Source: Enchytraeus crypticus
Taxonomy: Eukaryota > Annelida > Clitellata > Enchytraeida > Enchytraeidae
Direction: 5' to 3'
DNA: 64,000 nucleotides
Assembly: GCA_905160935.1 (NCBI GenBank)
Contig: CAJHZI010000507.1
Span: 1,357,501 to 1,421,500, forward strand
The notes beneath the pieces were generated by a model. It saw nothing but the letters and a program-made list of their open reading frames with translations, was not told the DNA's origin and made no database searches. Positions 57,101 through 64,000 of this stretch are shown here, piece by piece; position 1 is the first letter of the stretch, and each line of letters begins with the position of its first letter. Position numbers and translations under genes: made by a program.

Positions 57101-60100
57101 CTACTCATAAGATTCTCAGATACTAGCTAATTTTACTAGCCATCATTTATTCCTATGATTTGTACAATGCTGATTAGATACACTATGTATGTAGCTAGTA
57201 AAAGCTAATGTTAACTTCTGTTTCCTTACTCGAAAGCGATTTCAGTGATGGGCAGGCACAGGATTTGAATCCCGCATATACTGATCAACAGTCGAATATC
57301 TTGCCAACATTGCCACTGACTGTAGCCACATCGTCACTGGCTCCAGCCTGGAGTACATTAGCTTGGACAGATATGCCATCAAATGTCGAATACTCTCCCT
57401 CTTTTTCTTCTTTTATAGCTTTTGCAATTAACAGAATATGATGCCTACAAATTAAAAAAATAGTATGTTAAGTATTTTTAAATCTACATTAAAATTTGAG
57501 AGGCTATAATTAAAATAAATTGTTGATACATCTTATCTGATGTTGAAGTTTTGAGCGACTTCTTCGCTAAAAGTATATTGTTGTGATTTGTGCTGCTGTG
57601 CTCAGGTGAGAGCTAATGTTCGCAAGGAGAAGGGTTTATCAATCATCGTGGATCTGTTAGACATACAGGCCGAGAGAGTTGTCTGTGCCGCTGCCACTGC
57701 TCTACGAAACCTGGCCATCGATGAACGAAATAAAGAACTTATTGGTACTTATCTGTCTCTCTCTCTCTCTTTGACTCTCCATCTCTTCTTTTGTCTATAT
57801 TTCTCTCTCTAAATCATTTAAACTAGTCACTCTGGAGCAGTGGCATAGCCTGAAATTATCTTGGAGGGATACATCCCTTGCTATTTCACAGCTCAGGAAG
57901 ATGAAAGAGTACAAAGACACGCTTCTGGTTCATTCTATAAAATCTCCCAGTATCTGGTTCATTCTGGCATTTTGGTTCATTCAATCAAATCTCCCAGTAA
58001 TATTGAAATTCATTGCTTAGATTGTGTCTGCACGTTTTTTTCACGTTTTTTAACTATTTCTGGTTTATGTCACACTTCAGATAACTGACATTAAACTCAT
58101 ACGCATAATTGAAAATGGCTGATTTGCATATTAATCCGAAAATTATCAATTTGGCATTCATTATTGTTCTACTAGATATACTGTATCTACTACACTGTAC
58201 ATGTGTAGTTTTTTACTATTATTTTGACTATATTTGACTTTTGTCTTACAATTGTTTGGTCGATTGATGCTGATTGATTGACTGGCTTGTTATTGACCGA
58301 TATATCGATTGATTGATGTAGGTAAGTATGCTATGAAGAAGCTTGTAGAGAAGTTGCCGTCACCACAGAGGCCGGGCGAGTTAGTGCTGTCCAACGAGAC
58401 AATCTGCTCTGTAGAGTCGACACTGTATGAGGTCGTCAAGTCGAGCTCCACATTCGCTAAGTCACTGCTGAATGAGGGAGGGGTGGACAGACTGATACAC
58501 ATCGTCAGGTCGCCTCTAGGCATCTACAGTGACAAGGTATCTCTCTCTCTTGCTTCAATATATCTTAGTGTGTGGTTTCATTATTATACAGTCAATTGTT
58601 GTACAACTGTTTTTCGAACTTGCACGCTGGTTAGCTGCTACTGCTGTTTCGCTAGTAGGTTCTGCTAATTTTCAATTGTACTTGTATGTTTGGGTGTTCT
58701 TGCGTGATTGCTGGCTGTCAACTAGATAGGGTATATATATACCCTCTTTGATGACCTTGTATGTATACTTGTAGGTGTACTTCAATAAACGTAGTTCTCT
58801 CTCTCCCTCTCTCTCTCTCGCTCTCATTTATCTGTTTCTTTCTTTCTGTCTCTTTGTTTGTTTGTCCAAGAAGCCACTTCGTTGTTGTTGCTACTGTTGT
58901 TCTCTCACTACAAACATCACGTGTTAGACAGGAGAGCCAGCGATCAACTTTTCTCAACAACAATTTTCTTTTGAAATTCTGTACTGCTTTGGTTTATGCT
59001 TCAGTAGCACATGCATTCATTAGTGCCAGAACTTAGAGAGTAAAAAGGAATTTTCTAAGTAATTTTCTAAAGTAACTCTTTCTTGTTATTGCTGTAACTG
59101 TTGTCAGGTTGTTTGGTTTGTTACACAGTTGCTACATAAGATGAGAAAGTACATGTATGTTGTCGTTGTTGTTATTGCTATTGTTGTAAGGTTGTGAGAT
59201 TTGCCGCTCAGCTGCTACGTAAGATGTGGAAGTACACGTATGTTGTTGTTGCTGTTGTAAGGTTTGTGAGATTTGCTGCTCAGTTGCTACGCAAGATGTG
59301 GAAGTACACGTATGTTGTTGTTGTTGTAAGGTTGAAAGATTTGCCGCTCAGTTGCTACGTAAGAGTGGAAGTACACGGATGTTGTTGTTGTTGTTGTAAG
59401 GTTGTGAGATTTGCCGCTCAGCTGCTACGTAAGATGTGCAAGTACATGTATGTTGTTGTTGTTGCTGTTGTAAGGTTGTGAGATTTGCTGCTCAGTTGCT
59501 ACGTAGGATGTGGAAGTACACGTATGTTGTTGTTGCTGTTGTAAGGTTTGTGAGATTTGCTGCTCAGTTGCTACGCAAGATGTGGAAGTACACGTATGTT
59601 GTTGTTGTTGTAAGGTTGTAAGATTTGCCGCTCAGTTGCTACATAAGAGTGGAAGTACACGTATGTTGTTGTTGTTGTTGTAAGGTTGTGAGATTTGCCG
59701 CTCAGTTGCTACGTAAGATGTGGAAGTACACGGAGTTTCACGACGACTACAAGAAGAGAGGCTGGAAGCAGGCAGACTTCACCGCTGCCTCTCTTAGTAC
59801 GCTAAGGTCACAGCCCCCCTCAGCTGATAGCACTATAAATAGACCTCGCATGAGTCACAGCACAACAACAGGGGCGGGCTATAATGACAGCACGATGATG
59901 ATTGATAGGAGAGCTGGAGGAGTAGCCCCGCCTCCTTACACAGCTGAGGGTGGTGGAGGTGGGATGGGCGGGGGGAGCAGAAGAGCTTCTACGTCATCAT
60001 ATAGGGGCCTGAACTATCAACAACAGCTGCAACAGCAAATCATGCAACAACAACTGCAACAACAACAACAGCAGCAACCACAACTACAACATCAACAACA

Positions 60101-61076
60101 ACAACAACAACTACAACAGCAGCAACAAGAACAGGAGAGGTTGAGAAGCAGCTCAAGGATGCTTAGCCCACCGCAACCACAACAGATTCACGGGGTTAGC
60201 CCCTCACCCCCAGGCTATGATTTGAGTTTTGAAGGGGGAGGTCCCCCGAGGTATGAGCCCCCGAGTCATCGTGGTTCTTACCGCGGGTCCACTGATAGAC
60301 TGGTGCCGCGCGTGCAGCTTAGCGATGATAGAGGGATGGGCAATGAGGCATACCGTGGGAGCACGGAGAGTTATTTATCTCCCGGGGGCAATGAAGCGTA
60401 TCGTAGTAGCGTAAGAGGCGGTAATTCTTACAATAATGCTGGTGAAAGCGAAGCGTATCGTGCTGATAGTGACCGTTTTTTGGTTACAGGTGGCCGTGAT
60501 GCATACGATCAGAGGGGCAGTGAGACGTACAACGATACTACTAGGGGCAATGATCCATATCGTAATAGTATGAGGAGCGAGGAACGACATAATAACACTG
60601 CTGGAGATACCAATGCGTATCTTAATGGTATAAGAGTTAATGATGCATATGATGTAGATGATGCTTATAGAACCCACGGAGAATTGAATGAACCAATATA
60701 TGTGGTTGATTATGGGGGCGGTTATAGGGGTGGGAGTGAGGTAGGTGGTTATGCAGCGGATGCTGCAGCATATAGAAATGGACCTGAAGCGGGTAGTTTT
60801 AGAGATGATGGTTATAGAAACGATGGAGGTGGTTATAGAGATGAGGCTGATGGTTTTAGAGGTGAGATGAGTGGTTATGGAGGAGCGAGGGAGAGAGGTA
60901 GAGATAGTTTTAGAGATCCCTCTTACAGGAGTCAAGATATGAACCATCGATTTGAAGAAATGGATCTAAGGTCCAAGGAACCTTTGTATGCGCACGTATC
61001 AAAGAATGAGCGTTATGGTGGAGATATAAGAGTGGAACCAGAACCATTGGGTCCTGATGCTGACTCGTGGGTGTAG
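49467..61076 (+). CDS. CTNND: p120/delta-catenin family armadillo protein, 10 coding exons
   Basis: Exons: 49467-49621, 50062-50578, 51644-51907, 52344-52481, 54467-54626, 56005-56193, 56905-57056, 57606-57744, 58322-58536, 59685-61076. All are GT-AG with matching phase, total 3321 nt, 1106 aa. Layout: Gly/Ser-rich N-terminus without an obvious coiled coil; YGDPPSNVL repeats (about residues 140-165); armadillo domain (about 203-665; [107 protein letters not shown]); a lysine loop KKKGGSK at the place of the p120 KKGKGKK; a Gln-rich stretch (about 755-796); a Tyr/Gly/Arg-rich tail; and C-terminal DSWV. The family binds the juxtamembrane region of classical cadherins, stabilises junctions and modulates Rho GTPases. 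DSWV is the PDZ ligand of delta-catenin, ARVCF and p0071. The first ATG is chosen because an in-frame TAG lies at 49440. Confidence 0.92.
49640..49705 (+). mobile_element. L2-like LINE 3' tail
   Basis: CCCGACATCATCCGTGTATG, GGACGTTAAACC and (ATT)n, in intron 1. Confidence 0.75.
50062..50578 (+). CDS. CTNND: Catenin exon 2: N-terminal region and start of armadillo domain
   Basis: 517 nt. Has a 27-nt repeat coding YGDPPSNVL (three units at about 50325-50390) and ends in [21 protein letters not shown]. Donor AAG|GTTGGT, phase 0. Confidence 0.88.
51240..51643 (+). repeat. About 90-110-bp repeats carrying the catenin exon 3 acceptor and exon start
   Basis: AACAG followed by GCTAATGCA (the exon 3 start) occurs at 51251, 51341, 51428 and 51538 before the true acceptor (exon start 51644). 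The 51538 copy repeats 36 coding bases ([12 protein letters not shown]) and then hits TAA. The spacer is GCGTATTAATATTAATAG-type sequence, itself repeated. Confidence 0.92.
51644..51907 (+). CDS. CTNND: Catenin exon 3: armadillo repeats
   Basis: 264 nt, phase 0 to 0. [60 protein letters not shown]. Donor GTAAGT runs into a (GTGCGTGTGYAT)n tract. Confidence 0.95.
52045..52105 (+). mobile_element. L2-like LINE 3' tail
   Basis: CCTGACATTATCCTTACATG and GGACGTTAAACC in intron 3. Confidence 0.65.
52344..52481 (+). CDS. CTNND: Catenin exon 4: armadillo repeat
   Basis: 138 nt, phase 0. [39 protein letters not shown]. Preceded by a (GATT)n-rich intron end. Confidence 0.95.
52517..54100. mobile_element. 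Large foldback element: two 614-bp inverted arms
   Basis: Left arm 52517-53130 and right arm 53487-54100 are reverse complements over their whole equal length, with only scattered mismatches. The 356-bp centre (53131-53486) is unrelated to the arms. Termini TCATTCCATGTCAACTGATC. Each arm also holds a smaller near-palindrome (about 52783-52831; TTTACACCACA ... TGTGGTGTA). No transposase frame. About 22 bp (AACTCTATTTTTATAGCCATA) just left of the element recurs at about 54243. It lies entirely in catenin intron 4. Confidence 0.95.
54141..54172. repeat. (AT)n microsatellite
   Basis: Pure dinucleotide run just right of the foldback element. Confidence 0.95.
54300..54466 (+). repeat. About 23-bp repeats of the catenin exon 5 acceptor
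   Basis: GACTGATTGCAG followed by TC and TTACT recurs. The CAG ends are at 54320, 54347, 54378, 54401, 54424, 54447 and 54466 (true site). Spacing is exactly 23 for three steps. The first two exon bases (TC) are included in most units. Confidence 0.9.
54467..54626 (+). CDS. CTNND: Catenin exon 5: armadillo repeat
   Basis: 160 nt, phase 0 to 1. [53 protein letters not shown]. Donor G|GTGAGA. Confidence 0.95.
54795..55135 (+). mobile_element. L2-like LINE 3' end
   Basis: CACCGATGCCAATCTTCTCT, ATCATCTTTTGATCATCGGA, GACATCATCCATGGATGAG and an (ATT)n tail in intron 5. Confidence 0.82.
55170..55690 (-). mobile_element. LINE family 3, ORF2 C-terminus, minus strand
   Basis: Reverse reading: [69 protein letters not shown]. 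This pattern (E-x-x-GPM..., DxRDTxFLWQRLSxxxxRxNA) is the conserved end of a LINE polyprotein class seen in corals, molluscs and others. An in-frame open stretch of 129 codons remains. Not a host gene. Confidence 0.7.
55745..55855 (+). repeat. Interspersed repeat, family E
   Basis: GGTCAGGAAGCACAGATGC and GGAGCATCAATTGCAGCCGG, as at 46455. Confidence 0.65.
56005..56193 (+). CDS. CTNND: Catenin exon 6: armadillo repeat and lysine loop
   Basis: Acceptor after (GTT)n. [40 protein letters not shown], then [19 protein letters not shown]. Three donors keep the same phase: 56170 (GTAAGA), 56188 (GTAAGG), 56194 (GTGAGA). The last keeps the KKKGGSK loop and is preferred by analogy with p120. Confidence 0.85.
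56604..56904 (+). repeat. 50-bp minisatellite ending in the catenin exon 7 acceptor
   Basis: Units ATAGATCAGGCGTAAACATT + GTACAGACATTACAGATTGT + ATGAATGTTA. The TCAG ends at 56654, 56704, 56754, 56804 (mutated to TGAG), 56854 and 56904 (true acceptor): exactly 50 bp each. Confidence 0.95.
56905..57056 (+). CDS. CTNND: Catenin exon 7: armadillo repeat
   Basis: 152 nt, phase 1 to 0. [48 protein letters not shown] corresponds to ARGYELLF of vertebrate delta-catenins. Confidence 0.95.
57192..57350 (-). mobile_element. SINE family A copy
   Basis: AGCTAATGTTAACTTCTG, CACAGGATTTGAATCCCGCA and GTCACTGGCTCCAGCC on plus. In intron 7. Confidence 0.78.
57606..57744 (+). CDS. CTNND: Catenin exon 8: armadillo repeat
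   Basis: 139 nt, phase 0 to 1. [44 protein letters not shown]. Donor G|GTACTT followed by (CT)n. Confidence 0.95.
58322..58536 (+). CDS. CTNND: Catenin exon 9: armadillo repeat
   Basis: 215 nt, phase 1 to 0. [56 protein letters not shown]. Acceptor follows GATTGATTGATGTAG; donor AAG|GTATCT followed by (CT)n. Confidence 0.95.
59107..59684 (+). repeat. About 70-bp minisatellite copying the first 48 bases of catenin exon 10
   Basis: Each unit is (GTTGTT)n-TAAG acceptor plus sequence encoding [16 protein letters not shown]. Starts: 59107 (degenerate), 59191, 59262, 59331, 59401, 59475, 59546, 59615, then the true exon at 59685. Units repeat in a higher-order set of four (59191-59474 and 59475 onward share variants such as GTTTGTGAG and AAGAGTGG), so a four-unit block was itself duplicated. 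Many units end in TACAC|GTATGT, a good 5' splice site, so each could be read as a mini-exon. Confidence 0.95.
59685..61076 (+). CDS. CTNND: Catenin exon 10: last armadillo part, Gln-rich and Tyr/Gly tail, PDZ ligand
   Basis: 1392 nt. [40 protein letters not shown], then Gln-rich (CAA/CAG repeats 60016-60140), then degenerate repeats around GNEAYRxS/YRxxxRxxD, ending GPDADSWV-stop at 61074-61076. Confidence 0.95.
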   Translation, partial: VVRFAAQLLRKMWKYTEFHDDYKKRGWKQADFTAASLSTLRSQPPSADSTINRPRMSHSTTTGAGYNDSTMMIDRRAGGVAPPPYTAEGGGGGMGGGSRRASTSSYRGLNYQQQLQQQIMQQQLQQQQQQQPQLQHQQQQQQLQQQQQEQERLRSSSRMLSPPQPQQIHGVSPSPPGYDLSFEGGGPPRYEPPSHRGSYRGSTDRLVPRVQLSDDRGMGNEAYRGSTESYLSPGGNEAYRSSVRGGNSYNNAGESEAYRADSDRFLVTGGRDAYDQRGSETYNDTTRGNDPYRNSMRSEERHNNTAGDTNAYLNGIRVNDAYDVDDAYRTHGELNEPIYVVDYGGGYRGGSEVGGYAADAAAYRNGPEAGSFRDDGYRNDGGGYRDEADGFRGEMSGYGGARERGRDSFRDPSYRSQDMNHRFEEMDLRSKEPLYAHVSKNERYGGDIRVEPEPLGPDADSWV

Positions 61077-61430
61077 AGTCAACAGTGTCATCAACAGCTA
61101 TGATGTTGACCCCTGGGTGTAGTGGCTATGGTGTCAACAGCTCATGATGTTGACACGTGGGTGTAGTGTCAATATATCATGATGCTGACACGTGGGTGTA
61201 GTGTCAACAGATCATGACGCTGACTCGTGGATGTAGCGTCAACAGTGTCAACAGATCATGATGCTGACTCGTGGGTGTAGTGTCAACAACTCTTGATTCT
61301 GATTCGTGAATGTAGTGGCTACAGTGTCAACAGCTCATGATGTTGACACGTGGGTGTAGTGTCAACAGATCATGACGCTGACTCGTGGATGTAGAGTCAA
61401 CAATGCCAACAGATCATGATTCTGACTTAC
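61077..61430 (+). repeat. 3' UTR minisatellite echoing the last codons and stop
   Basis: Nine copies of the terminal sequence (DADSWV plus TAG at 61056-61076) start at about 61102, 61146, 61181, 61216, 61260, 61295, 61339, 61374 and 61418. The spacing alternates 35 and 44-46 bp. The 61260 copy is identical to the coding end; others would read DVDTWV, DADTWV, DADSWM. Spacer GTCAACAGATCAT. Confidence 0.95.
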
Positions 61431-63020
61431 GAAACCACAATCAGTAGGTTCAGGTGGTACAGATACTCTTTGATCCCTGGGTAATGAGATAATATTGTTT
61501 TTTCAATTTTGACTCATATCTCATATTATTGCTCCATTAATACATTTACACAAAGACTTATAAGCCTTATCAATTGCAGATGGATATCGTTTTAAGTTGA
61601 CCGAGAAATTAGTGAGAAATTGATTGAGCAATTAAACGAGTGAGTAGTAGTAATCTAATGAATATGTGAGATAGCTGTGTAGTAGATATCAATTTAGTTG
61701 ATAGAGATCTTGTTGAATTGAATGGTACATTGTGGTTATGATTGTTAGACTGATGCGCAGATCTTTCATATATTATTTCATCAGTTTACCAAATGCTCTT
61801 GCACTTAGTTAGAATGTGCAGCCATCGACCATTACTATGAAAATATCCCTATTTATCTTTAAATTTATCATCATTATATAAAATTTATTACAAAAGAGCG
61901 ATATCTTGGTGTAAAATTAAAGATATTCCACTTATATCCCTCCTCCTAACATCATTGTTAACCGGGTTAAAAATCTAACTGCTAATTATGAAGTTACATT
62001 TGATTATAAGAGGAAGTTAACCCTTATGGGGTGTTCATTTATAAGCTAACACCATATAATTGTGCTTTTGTACTAAATTTTATCGGTTGATGATAAATAT
62101 AAATAAGTGCGCTTTTTAAATTGTAGGTAAAAATGTGCAGTTTTTGTCAAATTTGCAACTGAAGACATCGTTATAATCTAAAACCTCTCCTCTGATAATG
62201 ATGATGGCTTGAAATAAATCATGATAACTTTGAATTTGAATGATTATTCTCGTATAAGTAGTTAATATTTTTATCTTATCTAAATACTCTCTCTCTCTCT
62301 CTGACACTGATTTTATGCAATTTTACGCTGCTTTATAGTGAGTGTTTTTTATGTAATTGAATCATATCATGTAGAATCTATCAATGAATTTCTCTTTTAT
62401 ATATTTTAATATTGTTATTATGTTTGTATGAGATCTGATAATTATAGTGGAACTTTGACAGTTCCTATGCTTTCGTTCGTGTAAACATCCTGCTAATATT
62501 TTTGTACCGTTGTTGTTATTGTTGTTGTTATGTAATGATGATTACTTGTTGAAATCACACATGACTAAACATATTTATCTTAGGCACAGTATGTTAAAGT
62601 ATATTGCAACACATTTAGCCAACAAATAGATTCAGTGTAAAAAATACTTTTATTGGCGTCGATACATTTCTTATGAAAGTGCTTGAATTGATGCTATATC
62701 TGATTTCACTCTTTAATCTTATGTATGCGAATCCCCTTTCCTAGGTGAATTCGTACTGTGAAATCCTTACACACTATCTTAGAAATATGACATGTGTTAT
62801 ATTAAGTTCGCGAAACGGAACCCTATTGTATATTACTTATGTTGATGGAGATTATGAAAGCAGATACCCTTAAGAGCCTAGAGGGCTGTTCGATAAAACA
62901 GTGTACTAGAAATATTTATCTTTCAAATTCCACAATTATTACGCCTTTGTTAGAGCCGATGTAAATGTAAAGTTGACTTTCCTTCATTTAGCACAGATAT
63001 AGTTAATTAGTATCATTTAG
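61431..63020. other. Downstream flank/3' UTR of catenin; nothing coding
   Basis: AT-rich. AATAAA-like words occur (for example around 62210) but no single polyadenylation site can be chosen. The short open frames have no support. Confidence 0.5.
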
Positions 63021-63026
63021 AGAGTG

Positions 63027-63029
<3 letters not shown>

Positions 63030-63091
<62 letters not shown>
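63030..63091. repeat. (AT)n microsatellite
   Basis: Pure dinucleotide run. Confidence 0.97.
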
Positions 63092-63094
<3 letters not shown>

Positions 63095-64000
63095 TGCTAT
63101 TGATCTGATGTGCCTCATTCTTTAAGCTCACTCTACAAAGCTGTGTCATAGTTTGCACTATTTCAGTACGTATTGTCTGTTGATACTCAATTATCAACAT
63201 GATGATGACTATTTGTTGATACTCAATCATCAATATGGCGATGACTGTTTATTGATACTATTCCTGATGGTTAAGTCATTTGGCTATGCACGAGTTTACC
63301 TGCCATTATGCCACTTATAGTAGCCACATGATGAAGGACACTATTTAGTGCCCGTTTTCTCAGATTCTGGAATATATGAAAATACCAATGATCATTACGC
63401 TGATGGTAAAGGTATTTGTACTATGAATTCCAGCATTTTAAGATTCTGTTAGAGACGATTCATCCGGGAAAAGTGTCGACAATGCAGTGTTTAGATAACA
63501 TTACTAAATGTTAACAGCAACAATACGATTAGAGTGCTACTGTTGTCCATGACGATATGGAGCACTGTGGAGCTGAATCAAAACCTATGAGCAGAGTGAG
63601 GGGTCCATAAACGGTGCGATCCAAAATCCGGGAAATCAGTCGGTGTCATCATGATAATACGAATCAATGACATAATATTGGTGTGAAAGATTTCTCAATA
63701 CTTTCGTTCAAATATTTTCAGATGTCGTCGTGGTGATGATTTAACGCCATATATCTGCTAAATTTTGGAAAACTTGTGTCTGAAATGATTTTTTTATTAT
63801 TTTAGCAGTTTTATGAGGTTATTTCTGACTTGTAGAAGTTAATGAAGTACTGCCTCAAGGTCTGGTATAGCTTAAAGTAGCTTTAGACGAAAAGTATTTT
63901 AGTATGTACATGCATTTTTAATCCTGTAGATGTAACGCTATGACTTTTGATGCTGTTTGTTGCTGTAGCTCAGTTAGTTGTTGTTGCTCTCCTCAGTACA
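63092..64000. other. Non-coding; nothing recognised
   Basis: No exon or repeat family recognised. The words TGATACTCAATYATCAA occur twice near 63181-63230. Confidence 0.45.

Noticed and set aside
59194-59621. Open frames repeating [12 protein letters not shown] as extra armadillo exons
   Set aside because: Individual units carry indels and stops and lack independent coding context. They are tandem copies of the exon 10 edge unless transcripts show use.
60375-60947. 190-aa minus-strand open frame
   Set aside because: Antisense shadow of the compositionally biased catenin exon 10. Ile/Thr/Ser-rich with no domain or splice context.

Overview
The window is nuclear DNA of an invertebrate animal. 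It is AT-rich, has many spliced genes with GT-AG introns, and is full of retroelement debris, tRNA-derived SINEs and long (AT)n tracts. The genes recognised (a p120/delta-catenin and secreted fibrinogen-domain proteins) mean a metazoan. I cannot place the phylum from sequence alone; it is not a vertebrate, and a marine invertebrate is my guess. No bacterial, viral or CRISPR content was seen.

Four spliced genes can be read by joining exons on splice signals and reading phase. (1) 4654-11497, plus: a secreted protein of about 362 aa ending in a fibrinogen C-terminal domain (FReD). (2) 19166-27844, plus: its tandem paralogue, about 383 aa. Exon phases match, and three internal or terminal exons have identical lengths (107, 292, 232 nt). 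(3) 33411-41990, minus: a cysteine-rich type I membrane protein of about 194 aa (signal peptide, 16 cysteines, one membrane helix, short basic tail) whose 7.6 kb intron is packed with repeats. (4) 49467-61076, plus: a p120/delta-catenin family armadillo protein of about 1106 aa in ten coding exons, ending in the PDZ ligand DSWV.

The rest is mostly mobile DNA: at least three non-LTR retrotransposon families (an L2/CR1-like one with an almost complete RT at 24-26.5 kb), three tRNA-derived SINE families, an unnamed interspersed family (D), a mariner-type transposase remnant, several foldback/MITE-like inverted repeats (the largest with two 614-bp arms inside a catenin intron), a GC-rich palindromic block, minisatellites and many microsatellites.

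The most unusual pattern is that minisatellites in both the catenin gene and the first fibrinogen gene are built from exon edges. At least five introns end in tandem copies of their own 3' splice site, three of them carrying the first coding bases of the following exon. The catenin 3' UTR carries about nine echoes of the last codons plus stop. Each array is a ladder of decoy splice acceptors (or decoy stops) in phase with the true one. I know of no named feature type for this and rank it as the main discovery candidate.
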